DNA of 64,000 nucleotides. It comes from Coleophoma eucalyptorum. Taxonomy: Eukaryota > Ascomycota > Leotiomycetes > Helotiales > Dermateaceae. A program made the translations under genes and the position numbers. Below the pieces are notes generated by a model, which searched no databases, was not told the DNA's origin, and saw only the letters and a list, made by a program, of their open reading frames with translations. The DNA lies in the NCBI GenBank assembly GCA_026120035.1, contig JALRME010000021.1:1-64000 (forward strand), written 5' to 3'. Shown piece by piece: positions 11,765 to 22,661 of the stretch. Position 1 is the stretch's first letter. Each line of letters begins with the position of its first letter.

Positions 11765-13792
11765 ATGGTCTTATCCGCTTTGCTGAGGCCTGTCAGCCCA
11801 AGAGCCCAGCGGAGAAACAGTCGCCCGACACCACATAACAGCACATCTGCAGATGAGGCAGACGAAAATGTTCTCGTATCCGACGCTACAAGAGATTCTC
11901 CAGATGCGCAATACCCGGACTGCCGAGCAGAGATCCCATCCGCCGAATCCGTAGATCCCGATCTTCGAGAGCTGAGAGACAGCCTCGTTGCCCTTGCCGC
12001 AATTTTCCCCGATGTACAGGTCGAGGTTTTCCGTGAAATGCTTTCTAGCTTCGACCGGGATTCCAGGTTGGCTGTTGTCACCGAAGCTCTACTCAAGAAC
12101 GAGATGAAATGGGTTAAAGGACGGTATAGAGTTGCATTGAAAGACAAAGTGCCTCAGAAAACGGCACAAGAGACGCCTAGCACGTTGGAACTTAGCGGAT
12201 TTGTGCCGGTCGAGGAGCAATTTAGAACCCCGGAGTACAAGATGGCTGTCAAGACGGTAACTTATCACGAATTTAAGGGACTTTCTCGGTCTACAATCAA
12301 TGGAGTGCTAGCTGAGTTCAACCATTCTTATACCCTTGCTCGCCCTACCTTGGTTGCCCTTTCTTCTAAATCATGGAGATTTTCTATTTCTTCCCTGTTT
12401 ATGCGAAGGAAGCCAGTGACTTCCTCTCAAGCCGAGGACCATCCTCTTATCGTATGGCATTCTACAGGTCAGGGGTCAATCTATCCCACCATCAAGGCTA
12501 CGTCGTCTGCGGAGCTGGACCAGGAGTTATTTAACTCACTCATCGTTCCCTTACAGGAGCGTATGATCGTGGAAAGGGAGGCCAAAGACCGGCAACTTGC
12601 TTTACAGCTCAACACTACCGAAGCAGAAGAGCAGGACTTCTTGTACGACTGCGAATGTTGTTTCACGGCAACAACCTTTGAAGAGCTTGCAGGCTGCAAC
12701 GATGGGGGCCATTTCATCTGCTTTCGGTGCATCAGACATGCTGTTAATGAGTCTTTGTTCGGACAGGGGTGGCAGCGCAATATTGATTTAGAAGGTGGCA
12801 CTTTGAGATGTGTGGCAGCAATGTCGGATGACTGTCATGGCTGTGTCCCGAGAGACTTCGTACATCGAGCTTTTGTAGAGGAGAAGGGCGGGAAAGATGT
12901 ACTTCGCAAACTCGACGAGAGATTGGCCGAGGATAACCTTCTCAAGACCAGACTGCCTCTTATTCGATGTCCGTTCTGTAATTACGCAGAGATTGACGAG
13001 CTCTATCTACCTGAAGCTCAGCGAAGTTGGAAACTCAAGCGTGCTGGATCAGCCTCTTTTTATACTCTCGCCATTTTCACCCTCAGCCTCGGCATGGTAC
13101 CTTTCTGCTTGCCGCTATTCCTGCTGTTCTCTCTCCTCTTCCTCTTGTTCTCCTCGCATCAGACGTTTGGAGATTTTGCATTATCGCATGTTCAAAGCTC
13201 GGTGATCCGCCTCCGTCGGAAAAGATTAGGTCTTAAGTTTGTTTGCCAATCTGAGCACTGCCGGCGTGCCTCTTGTATATCGTGCCAAAAGGCCTGGAAG
13301 GATATCCACATTTGCCACGAATCTTCACTAGTGGCTCTGCGTACCCAAGTGGAACTTGCAATGTCACTAGCCATCAAGAGGACATGTCCACGTTGTAATA
13401 CGTCTTTCGTCAAGTCATCCGGCTGCAACAAGCTGACATGTGTATGTGGCTACCAGATGTGTTATGTCTGCCGTAAAGACATAGGCAATGGAGAAGGCTA
13501 TCGCCATTTCTGTGAGCACTTCCGACCGAACGGTGGCAGAGGCTGTACGGAATGTAATAAATGTGATTTGTATCGATGTGAGGACGACGAGGTGGTCGTG
13601 AAGAAGGCGAAGAGGGAGGCAGAAAGGGCTTGGATGGAGAAGGAAGGTACTGCTTTGGATGCCGATAATGCACTTCGGAAGGCATTGGAGGAGAATTGGC
13701 AACATAATGGCGCAAGCAGGACATGGTGGCACCTGAAAATGCCGAACTGGCAGGCGTTATTTGATGCGTTGGTTGAGGGCGTTCTTGAATAA
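11765..13792 (+). CDS. RNF216/TRIAD3-like RBR E3 ubiquitin ligase
   Basis: This is a single-exon gene for 675 residues. Residues about 75-125 (DPDLRELRDSLVALAAIFPD...) resemble a CUE-like ubiquitin-binding helix bundle. RING1 begins with CECCF near 293 and continues through HFICFRCIRHAV. The IBR-like part holds CPFCNYAEID and FVCQSEHCRRASCISC. RING2 reads CPRCNTSFVKSSGCNKLTC, and Cys559 at its end is the predicted ubiquitin-thioester cysteine, followed by CGYQMCYVC. This spacing is that of RNF216 rather than parkin. A strongly hydrophobic stretch at about 430-462 splits the IBR region and could be a membrane hairpin. The same DNA (13097-13162) could be a 66-nt in-frame GT-AG intron. The start has a good fungal context. 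It converges on ALG7 with a 223-bp gap. Confidence 0.87.
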   Translation: MVLSALLRPVSPRAQRRNSRPTPHNSTSADEADENVLVSDATRDSPDAQYPDCRAEIPSAESVDPDLRELRDSLVALAAIFPDVQVEVFREMLSSFDRDSRLAVVTEALLKNEMKWVKGRYRVALKDKVPQKTAQETPSTLELSGFVPVEEQFRTPEYKMAVKTVTYHEFKGLSRSTINGVLAEFNHSYTLARPTLVALSSKSWRFSISSLFMRRKPVTSSQAEDHPLIVWHSTGQGSIYPTIKATSSAELDQELFNSLIVPLQERMIVEREAKDRQLALQLNTTEAEEQDFLYDCECCFTATTFEELAGCNDGGHFICFRCIRHAVNESLFGQGWQRNIDLEGGTLRCVAAMSDDCHGCVPRDFVHRAFVEEKGGKDVLRKLDERLAEDNLLKTRLPLIRCPFCNYAEIDELYLPEAQRSWKLKRAGSASFYTLAIFTLSLGMVPFCLPLFLLFSLLFLLFSSHQTFGDFALSHVQSSVIRLRRKRLGLKFVCQSEHCRRASCISCQKAWKDIHICHESSLVALRTQVELAMSLAIKRTCPRCNTSFVKSSGCNKLTCVCGYQMCYVCRKDIGNGEGYRHFCEHFRPNGGRGCTECNKCDLYRCEDDEVVVKKAKREAERAWMEKEGTALDADNALRKALEENWQHNGASRTWWHLKMPNWQALFDALVEGVLE

Positions 13793-14015
13793 TGACTCAC
13801 TTTGGTATTGGTGCTTTGGAGTTCCTTGTGCGGTGAGGGTAGGGGATAATCGGGGCGTTTGGAAATTCTGATATACTTATTCTCCGGCTGGTGCCCAAAG
13901 CAATAGCATTTTCTGATCAATGGTTAGATTATTGGTTTTAAGAAACAATCAGAGTGCAATCTACAATGCGTCCACTTAAATTTATCTACCAGATACGAGA
14001 ACATTATTATACAAG

Positions 14016-15443
14016 TCACAGGTTGTCCTCTTTGAATACCCATAAAGCCAGTCTATGTCTCACAAAAAGCCCCGTAATACCACAACAAAATTGCATGAGC
14101 AGGATCTCTTTTGCCAGTCGATCTTCTCTCTTCGGCCCAAACCAAACAAGCCATAGATTTAGTATGGTAAAATTGGTGCTCTCCGTAATGATACCCCTAG
14201 TATCCGTTGCTACCCTTAGAAGATGCAATCGATGCAGAGCTTTCAAGCCCGCAGATATTATAGGTTTTGGAGGGGTTTGCCATTCTGTAACACTTGGCTC
14301 AAGAAGACCGCTTCGTGCATTGAACCGAGGAAGGCGATGCCTTGGACATCGAACGATATGGAAAAGCTGAGGAGCACTGTAGAGAAAGTTGAATATTTGT
14401 GGAATAAACAGAAGTAGTAGTGTCTTTGAGAAGTGGCCCAGAATACCGACAACAGCGAAAACCATCCCTGCAAAGTAGCAGTATGTATCACCGACAAAAA
14501 CACGGGCAGGATACCAGTTATGACAACACAGAGCTAGCGAGACACCGATGAAGGGTAGTAGAAAGTAGAGAGAGAATAGGTGAGAGTCGGTCGCCGGATG
14601 CGGATAAGGCGATAGGAGATATAAGGAGTCATTTATGACTAGTAGAAGAGCGATGACGAGTGACTGGGACACTTCGATACCATTGATGCCTGCAAGAATG
14701 TTGATACTATTTGGACAAAAAATAGCAATCGCTGCCATATAGGCATAGTAGAGAATACCAAGGTCAAATAATTCCCCCAGATACGGCTGAAGAGGAATCG
14801 GAATAACGATTTGGGTAACACCAAAGTCAACAAAGTAGACAATCAAGATCGGAATGCTGGCAAATGCTGGAATAAAGAACTTATGCCGCCATCGTATGTC
14901 GAAGAGATCATCACCAATACCGAGGATGCAAATGGACTGGAGAGAGAGGATAGCCGATAAGTAGGAAGCTAGCTGGGGAATTCATCAGCCTCGTCTGTTT
15001 GCCAATGTAGAAGGGCAGATTATCACCTTGCTATGGGGAAATCGGTGCAGCAGTCTTCCATTCTGCACATGCTCAACTTCGAGGACAACATCCCGATTTC
15101 CTCCTCCGCTCGTGGCCGCCACAATGTCCTTATAGAAGGGAAATGGAATGAAGACAATAATTAGTAAGAGGTAAACGACAGCAGTGACAGCTCCCATTGT
15201 TTCCGGAATTTCCTTCTTGTGGACTTTGCTCATATCTTTTCCCTTTAAACCAGCCTTCATGAATGTAGGACCGAGCCAGCGGATCATGGCATAGGAGGCG
15301 GAGAATGCGAGTCCACTAAAAGCCACAGAGGCAACGAGAGGCTCGCCATCGCCGTGGAAAGTGTTTGCGATGATGGCACCCGCAGCGATAGTCAAAGACA
15401 AGAGCGCCAGCGACTCGGTATTGGAAAGAGCAGCAGTTGTCAT
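14016..15443 (-). CDS. ALG7: UDP-GlcNAc:dolichyl-phosphate GlcNAc-1-phosphate transferase
   Basis: This enzyme makes dolichyl-PP-GlcNAc, the committed first step of N-glycan assembly, on the cytosolic face of the ER. It is the tunicamycin target. Exons on the minus strand: 15443-15027 and 14972-14016, giving 457 residues, the normal length. There are about ten hydrophobic membrane segments. Family motifs include LGIGDDLFDIRWRHK, CPNSINILAGINGIEVSQ and VGDTYCYFAGM, the conserved Asp-rich and loop sequences of the polyprenyl-phosphate GlcNAc transferase family, and a C-terminal LWLVWFGPKREDRLA. The 54-nt intron has a GTGATA donor. An in-frame ATG five codons upstream (15458) is a possible alternative start. 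It is divergent from SEH1. Confidence 0.93.
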
Positions 15444-15889
15444 GATGGATACGGGCATACACAGAACATGGCCCTCGTGTAGCAGTGGAGGCTGGGGATG
15501 AGGGGGAAAACAGAGCGAGGTTGAGGAGAGAAGGAGAAGGCGGATTGAGGATCGTAAACACAATTCACAGACAGCACCAGCAGAGACATGATGATGACAA
15601 GGCTGAAAGGTGGCCTTCCCACTTTTTTTCCCTTTCGTGTGGACTGGGCAGTGACGACGGCGACAGGGCACCAGGGCACTTGAAACGACCATCCATTTAT
15701 AGGCACCGTAATCTCGCCCACAGTATACGGTAAAAGTACAGTGGAATATCGTCGGCGCATCCGTCCCTCCCTTAGTCACTTGTCAGCCCTGTGCGTCCAT
15801 GTCCCTCCGTACATGCGCTAGCTACCCGTCCCATCTACCATCATGGTCGCTCATCACGAGTATATGTAGCACAACAAAAGCAAGCATCG
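15444..15889. promoter_or_regulatory. Divergent promoter of ALG7 and SEH1
   Basis: This 446-bp region separates two divergent start codons. It contains pyrimidine- and purine-rich patches and no further gene. Frames on either strand here are short extensions of the flanking genes. Confidence 0.5.
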
Positions 15890-17195
15890 ATGGCGCCGAT
15901 GCTGGATAACATTGACTATGACAGCCTTCCTCCCCCGCCCTCTTCTCCCGCTAAGGAGGGTTTTGCTCTGCTCCAAAACACCCATCGAGACATGATCCAA
16001 GCTACGGCCTTTAACAGCTACGGAGATCGTTTTGCTTCAAGTTCAGTAGATGGCAAGATCAAAGTCTATAACCGGTATCAGGATGGCACCTGGAATCTGT
16101 GTGATACCTGGGGAGCGCATAATGGAGAAGTCCTAGAAGTGATTGCTCTCACCTTCGTGTATCTCGCTCACTAACGGAAGCTCATAGCTGCAATGGCTCC
16201 CGCCTACTATCCACCCAAATCTACTTGCGTCTATCTCTGCCGATGGCCGCTTCAAGCTCTGGGCAGAAGATCCCACTGTTGCCCCTTTGAAAGGTCGGCG
16301 CTTCTCAACTCCAGTCTGGGAACTACGTGCCACGTCACGCGGGACCTTTTGTTCCTTCAGCATCGCACACAATCCGTCAACCCGACACACTTACCTTGCA
16401 TTGATCGAGAGAAGTGCCACAATCACGGTTTATGAGAACGATGAGCCAGAGAACTTGTCCAACTGGACTGAATTTGACACATTCCTAGCCATGAAACAGA
16501 GTGAGATTCCTTCTCGAGGCGACGAGGCTTCTTTCAAGGTCCAGTTTGATCCCAATCTAGAGCCGTGCTATAATGCCATCCGCCAAGGCATTCCAAAGGA
16601 TGCCTTGAGCATCATTGTTGCTAGCATGAATTCTGCAAGTATCTGGCGTACTCGAGAAGTTGTACATACCGTCTCGTTAGGCTCAAATACGAGCAAGGAA
16701 TTTTGTTGCATGGCAGATCTCAGAGGGCACAGAGGACTAGTCAGAGATATTGCATGGGCACCTGGCAATATCCGTGGATTCGATATTGTGGCTACCGCTT
16801 GCAAAGATGGTTTTATACGCGTTTATGAAATCTCAACACCAGGATCACCCTCAACTCAAAACAGAGACTACACTTCATCGGCTGTTGCTCAACCAATTCC
16901 TTTCCAGAAACCTGTGGAGAACGGAAAACCATCTGGAATTGGAGCTGGCCTGGCAGGTGCAAGGGAAGGATCTGGCAGCGCGGGCGCGGGGCATGTGAAG
17001 CATGTAGTAAAAGAGGTCTCGAAGTTAGATGCTCATCGTTTCCCTGTGTGGAGAGTAGATTTTGACGATGATGGGCAAATGCTTGGAAGTACTGGGGATG
17101 ATGGGAGGGTACTACTATGGAGGCGTGAGCCGAGCGGAATCTGGAGTAAGAGCTCAGAGTTGGCCATGAATCGGAGTGCGCTGCCGATTCTTTGA
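15890..17195 (+). CDS. SEH1: Nucleoporin Seh1 (WD40 protein)
   Basis: This is a WD40 beta-propeller subunit shared, by family knowledge, by the Nup84/Nup107 Y-complex of the nuclear pore and the SEA/GATOR2 complex that controls TORC1. Exons: 15890-16138 and 16188-17195, giving 418 residues. Repeat signatures include HRDMIQATAFNSYGDRFASS, ISADGRFKLWAEDP, LRGHRGLVRDIAWAPG and HRFPVWRVDFDDDGQMLGS. The segment at about 320-365 is a Gly/Ala/Ser-rich insertion not expected in yeast Seh1 and is probably a loop. The ATG at 15890 (MAPMLDNIDYD) is preferred over earlier frame extension because it fits the divergent promoter. Its 3' end faces SET3. Confidence 0.88.
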
Positions 17196-17557
17196 GCGTG
17201 GATTTACCTTGCAATTCAAGACACTTATAATGAAGCAACGAAACAGAGACTGTTCACTGCGGACGTAGGTAGGTCGTCACCAAACTTACTCTTGAAAATG
17301 CTTTGGAACTGAACATCGATACTCTCACCTAAATGATGAGCTCTACTGGTGATACAAGGTCCTTAATACCTGCACGATGGTTCTCGGCCAGACTACCTAA
17401 AATAACAAAAGACCAAACCCACCGACTTCTTAGGTCAGTCCCAAACGCCGTGGCTATTCTCGAGCCTCCTTTTGCATCCCAAATCTCCATCACAATACGC
17501 CCAAAACCACTGGAAAAGAAGCCGTTAATCACATGCGCAGCGCCAGGTCTATATATT
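17196..17557. other. Convergent 3' region of SEH1 and SET3
   Basis: This 362-bp stretch lies between two stop codons that face each other. It should contain both 3' untranslated regions. No gene is visible. Confidence 0.5.
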
Positions 17558-20500
17558 TTACAAAATGCCGTTCGTTCCGTCTGAGGGTAAAGAATCCTTT
17601 AGCGTCGAAGTATTGTCTCCAGTAACGTCCATCGAATCAATACCTCTTTCCACAACAGGAGTTTCGACAACCGTATCGTCTAGAATCCCCAATGCTTTAG
17701 TTTCTTCCACCGCTGCCAAAGCCGGCTTCAGTATAGCAGGAGCAGTTGGACTACCACGGACAGATGGCTTGCTTGAAGACGACGAATCTGTCAGCTTCCT
17801 TCTAGCCTTGTAATCACTCAAGCTCAACTTCTTTGTCGTCTTCACCGGACTTGGATGTACTACTCCGTTCGTAGTTGTTGATGCAAATGCATTTGGAAAA
17901 CTAGGTGCATAGGGTGATTGTGCTGTAGAGGATGTTATTGCCGACGGGGTCACTGAGCCAGACGGTGAACCAGAGACAATAGGAGGGGCAAAGATAGGAG
18001 CGGGTGGCATCTGAAGTTTCATACTGGGAGAGCCTTGTCCACCACTAACATCTGGCGCACCGATACCAAATGACGAGGTAGACCATTGCGGCGGAGGAGG
18101 TTTTATTAAATGTAAATTTGTGGGAAGATCTGGGCCTTGGGCATCGATTGCACAAGAGGGTGTATCCATGGAAGGCGTAGAAGAAACGATGCTCGCTGCC
18201 CGACCACGGACTTCAGAAGGAGAGCCCACAGACTCATGGTCGAAAACATGGCCGTTAGTGGTGTCAAGATCCATTGCTGGAGAGGCTGAAGATCCCACGC
18301 TAGCGTCATCATCTCCGTTGATTGAGTCGCTCCTTTTCTGCTTTACATATACTTCCTGCTGTGCGCGTAGCCTCTGGCGGTTTTTCAGTAACCGTTGTGA
18401 GAGAGTGATGATATTTTTCCGGGGTCTTGGAGGTGTATTGTGACGACTGAACCATGCATTTTCCACAGACTCTGTCTGGGTACAGCTGTCGACGTACTTT
18501 TGACTGGGTGATGGCTGCCGTGAATGATCCGAAGTCGATTCTCGCCGCGATGAGGGATCTGGTAGGGGTGGTAAAGCAGTGGTAGGTGATATCCCGCTAT
18601 ATGGTGACCCAGATTGCCTCCTTGAAGTACTCGCATCCACATACTGCCTTCCACGAGAAGTGTTGGAACTGGTGGATTGGGCGCCTGTGGATCGCTGGAC
18701 AATTGATTTCTGTCTCTGTTTCGGTGTTTGCAATGAGGTTTGCGCCGATACCGAAGTGTTGATGTTAGACGCCTCAGACGCCCTTTTCTTCTTGCGTGGG
18801 GGCTGCCCCTGTTCGGCTTGTTTCTGGAACAATTGCTCTTCCATAGCCAACTTTCTTTTCTCTCGATCCGAACTTTCTGGCAAAATGCCATTTATATCCC
18901 TAATGCCTAGCAAAGGTGTCATATCTCGACTCCGGGGCTTCCCTTTGACTGATCCAGACATGGACCGGACATCGTCATCATTTTCGGGTTCTTGGTGACC
19001 TTCACTAGCAGCGCGACTATTGGTGGCTTGACCTGTACTGTTGGGAGACGTGTGTACCTTTGGTTTACGACCTTTCTTGGGTCGTGCTCCCTTGTTGGAA
19101 ACCTGTAATCTTCCACGGTAATTTCGATGGAAGCGGGCAAACTGGCAATTGGCCCCAAGATCACACGCGCATCCACCATGATCCGAGAGTACCTGATGAA
19201 TGACATCACTAATGATGTTGTATTCCTCTTCAGATAAATCAGTTCCTTCACTTCGCAAGCCTTCATCGTCAGCAAGGTTCAGTAGGCGCACAAAGCGGGA
19301 ATGAACGTCGGGGGGGAAGCGGAAGTCCCAGCCTAGCGTAATTTGCTCATTTGGTGCAAGAGCACCGTCGTCACTTATCAACCAAAAGTGATATTCAGCA
19401 GAATCAGCAATGGTGTATATTTCGAGAGAGGTGTTCGGCCGACAACTCCTTCGAACGTAACGGCATTTTGATCCTTGCCGCCTTGTATCGATAAAGATGG
19501 GTAGTCGTGGATGGAAAAAGACGAAGGGACGCGGGTGCGGTGTATCCTGCCAACGATTTTCTGGATCGCTCACATAGTCTCTCTGGAATCCTACCAAGCC
19601 ATTGAGCTCGCCAATGCGGCTAGAGGGAGTCAATTGCTTTGGCGTGATAAGATACCGCCATTGTAATACGGTATCGTTGAAGAGGGTATCCGTCTTGTGT
19701 TCAATCCGCAGATCTGGCCACTTCAACTCATCGAGGCCAACTTTCACCTTGTAGAAAACCTCGTCGCCGTTCTCCACGCCTGTGTCCAATCGCAGCTTGT
19801 TGGGATCGTGTAGCCAAGATGACATAGCATTGGATACAGCGAGGCTCGAATATGTATTGGCTTCGGTAGTTGTATCGTGATCATCCTTATAGAGTATCAG
19901 GAAGTTCTCCGAGTAGCCATGGACTTCGAAGCCATTTGGTAAATCTGGCGGTGTATGAGCAGGACTTGGGGGATGGACTGTATTTTGAGGTTTTGAGTTG
20001 TATGAAGGACTGCGCTTGGCCACTGAATTGATCGATTTACTTGAGCGATGACCCTTGGCTTTGGTTGGAAGGTTATGATCCTGAGGGCTACTGTGCTTGT
20101 GGATGTCGTGATCGTGTTGATGATTCCCGCCGTTGACTTGAAGATCGGAAGGCTTGATCTTTTTCTTGTGGCTCTTCGCCAACGGCCGCTTGCCTTTCTT
20201 CTCATTGCCTTCGTTGTTAGCTTTATTTTGTCGCTGTTGCCGTTGTCGTTCCGTTGCGTGGCTGCCGTCGAGCAGCCGTGGCTTGCAGTCCATACAGGAG
20301 TGGTCGAACTCTTCCTTCGCGGCATCGTCAACGCGGCCAGGGTAGAAGCATTCAATGTGCTGCCATGTATCACAGGTTTCGCAATATATGGTATTGCCAT
20401 CATCGTCCGAATAATCGCAGATGCACTTGATGGTGTAGGGCTCTTCCTCTACCGACTCGGAAACGGGAGGCGCATCGCCTGTCTGTACGGGATTTGCGGA

Positions 20501-20563
20501 ATGGAAGACGGCTTGGACGGGGTGCGCGAGCTGCGTGGTTGAGTGGAGAAGCCTTTCTGTCAT
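17558..20563 (-). CDS. SET3: SET3-like PHD- and SET-domain protein
   Basis: This is a single-exon gene for 1001 residues. It resembles yeast Set3 and animal MLL5, chromatin readers that scaffold the Set3C histone-deacetylase complex. A PHD finger at about 47-94 starts CICDYSDDDGN and runs through CETCDTWQHIECFYPG to CMDC; PHD fingers of this class bind methylated H3K4. The SET domain lies at about 310-440. In place of the usual NHSCxPN motif it reads RRSCRPN, as in the Set3/MLL5 branch, so methyltransferase activity is unlikely. A cysteine cluster (GGCACDLGANCQFARFHRN) follows. The C-terminal half is Ser/Pro/Gln-rich and disordered, with basic patches such as PPRKKKRAS. The ATG at 20563 is the first in frame, and a long leader seems likely. 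Confidence 0.87.
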   Translation of the reverse strand: MTERLLHSTTQLAHPVQAVFHSANPVQTGDAPPVSESVEEEPYTIKCICDYSDDDGNTIYCETCDTWQHIECFYPGRVDDAAKEEFDHSCMDCKPRLLDGSHATERQRQQRQNKANNEGNEKKGKRPLAKSHKKKIKPSDLQVNGGNHQHDHDIHKHSSPQDHNLPTKAKGHRSSKSINSVAKRSPSYNSKPQNTVHPPSPAHTPPDLPNGFEVHGYSENFLILYKDDHDTTTEANTYSSLAVSNAMSSWLHDPNKLRLDTGVENGDEVFYKVKVGLDELKWPDLRIEHKTDTLFNDTVLQWRYLITPKQLTPSSRIGELNGLVGFQRDYVSDPENRWQDTPHPRPFVFFHPRLPIFIDTRRQGSKCRYVRRSCRPNTSLEIYTIADSAEYHFWLISDDGALAPNEQITLGWDFRFPPDVHSRFVRLLNLADDEGLRSEGTDLSEEEYNIISDVIHQVLSDHGGCACDLGANCQFARFHRNYRGRLQVSNKGARPKKGRKPKVHTSPNSTGQATNSRAASEGHQEPENDDDVRSMSGSVKGKPRSRDMTPLLGIRDINGILPESSDREKRKLAMEEQLFQKQAEQGQPPRKKKRASEASNINTSVSAQTSLQTPKQRQKSIVQRSTGAQSTSSNTSRGRQYVDASTSRRQSGSPYSGISPTTALPPLPDPSSRRESTSDHSRQPSPSQKYVDSCTQTESVENAWFSRHNTPPRPRKNIITLSQRLLKNRQRLRAQQEVYVKQKRSDSINGDDDASVGSSASPAMDLDTTNGHVFDHESVGSPSEVRGRAASIVSSTPSMDTPSCAIDAQGPDLPTNLHLIKPPPPQWSTSSFGIGAPDVSGGQGSPSMKLQMPPAPIFAPPIVSGSPSGSVTPSAITSSTAQSPYAPSFPNAFASTTTNGVVHPSPVKTTKKLSLSDYKARRKLTDSSSSSKPSVRGSPTAPAILKPALAAVEETKALGILDDTVVETPVVERGIDSMDVTGDNTSTLKDSLPSDGTNGIL

Positions 20564-22661
20564 AATCTAGCAGGAGCCTCCTGGTGGCTGGTGGAGAGAG
20601 GAATAAGGTGAGTTCACAGATAGGGCTGCCTGAGTCGCATGACGACGAAGACGACGACAACTTGATATAGGACTTTGTCGCAGAAGGATAGGAGCGACGG
20701 GCGTCGATCGAGGCTATCATCAGTTGCCAAAGTCGGGCTCGTGGTGCTTCAGACCATTAGTTGTGGGCGATCGTGTCAGCTCGAGGATGGAAGAGGATGC
20801 TGAGGAAGAGGACAAGACGAAACGGTGTTGACGGAACGAGATTTATTGGTGGACTGGAAATGCCTGGCAGGTATTGTAGAGGGCGCAGAAGGATTGAAGG
20901 GGCCTAGGGCGACGATTGATCGGGATTCAGGAGCGAGTGTGTAAAGGCTTTTCCAGACGAGGAGGCGTGAAGGGCTGAATGCTCAAACAAAGACGATGTT
21001 CGCGCTTGTTTGCCGGAGGGTGGGAAAGATGGCGTCAGGGACTCGAAAGAATTCGTGACGGAAACGGTACAATGTCGCGGGTAGAGAAAGAGATTCGAAC
21101 TGTGAGTGTTGAGGAGAAGAGAAGAGAATTGCTTACTTCGGGCTTGGTGTTGTAAAGATCAGAGGGGGAGACCGAGAGACTCTGGACGGCATTCTCTACA
21201 GTCCTTCGTACAGAGCGCGAGGATTAGCGGGGCCGCCGCTTTAAGGCAGATTAGGGTAGGCCACGCCTTGAATACCGTACCTTACCTTACCTGACGGTAA
21301 AAGCAAAGCAAGGGCTAACTAGATAGGTAAACGACGAAAAACGAAAGAAAAAAAAAAGGCCTACCTACCTACGGTGGGCCGCCCAGCTTCGACGTTGACA
21401 TGCAATAATGACCAGCGGTCAGAATGGTCATCGTGAGAGACGGCTTCCTGTGTATGCGGGCGGCAGGCTGAGGCTGAGGGGAGGGGTCCATGGTGGCAGG
21501 ATTGTTGAGGATAAGAGGAGTAAATCTAGATGAGGATGATGTGTATCGGTCTGGCTGTCCGATGTGTTCGAAGCATGTATGCGAGCGTTTATGTTCTTGC
21601 GGTAGAAAACAAAGGGGGAGAAGTTGAGGTGTTGCAATGAGGCAGGTAAGCCTGGTAGAATTACGGTATATGTATGTGTATAGAATAGCCGGCAAACAAG
21701 AAATACAGTCATTTCACAAGCAGAAAATCATGCGGGTGAAATGCGCAGGGCGGCACGCAGGACTTGGCTGCCCCAAAGCAGAGTCAACCAATGGTAGTCA
21801 GCGGGGACAAAGTGCAGCGAGCAAGCAAAGCATAGAGCATAGAGCATCGAGCATCGAGGCCTTACAGATCAGGCCATGCGCTAGTTTAGTGGATACCTAT
21901 TCTTCTGCCTTGGGCGTAGTGCCCTGTTAGCCAGGGGGTTCCCTTCGAACTTCGATTGACCTCTGACACTTGCCCTCTGCTTGATCTATATCTGGCTGGC
22001 TGGCCTCACGCACGCCAAACACGGAGTACTGTACATACCTTAACTTATTGATATTAATAATACCTTCCACGATGACTGACTATGGATGACTGGCTTCGAT
22101 TTTCAGAACATGCCTCTGCAGCCGTACCACATACCGGTCGGGAAGCACTTTGGCCTGTCCCCTAATGTGGCTTCTCCAGCCCCCAGCCAGTCTGCGCTTT
22201 TGCCTACTTGTCCAATATCCATCATCCTGAACCTACCCTTCACCGTAGAGAGGACAAGTGCTCCAGCCCAGGACAATACATTTCAAATCGAGGTTCAATA
22301 CTAGAGTTGCCTCTTAATAATCTCCGAATGCCAACTTGCCTGAACAATCTTTGCCACCAATAGCTTATGTTAGCCTTACTTCTAAGATCCTTTTGCTGTT
22401 GATGGAACCGTTCTGGAAATCGTGCAAGCGAAAACCCATAAGCGGCATCCACAGGACCACAACTGACCAGCATCTTAACAGCCACAACCTCATTCTGACG
22501 GCTGTCGATTACTGCAACAGCCCGCATCTGAGACGGTCAAGCACGGTCGAAAGTGATAAGGCAAAAAGGATTCTGCATCCACGACGAACGACGACTCTGG
22601 CCTCTGGTAGCAGCGTGCAACTTTCTCCCTAACATCGTACTCCAACTGCTTGGCGCTCACG
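20564..22661. other. Intergenic region between SET3 and the EBP-like gene
   Basis: This is a 2.1-kb divergent region. Next to SET3 (20564-21100) it is purine-rich on the plus strand, in keeping with a pyrimidine-rich leader on the minus strand. Short simple repeats occur, such as CTACCTAC near 21360 and repeated CATAGAGCAT at 21830-21850. Only short frames with unlikely composition are present. I see no gene here. Confidence 0.5.
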
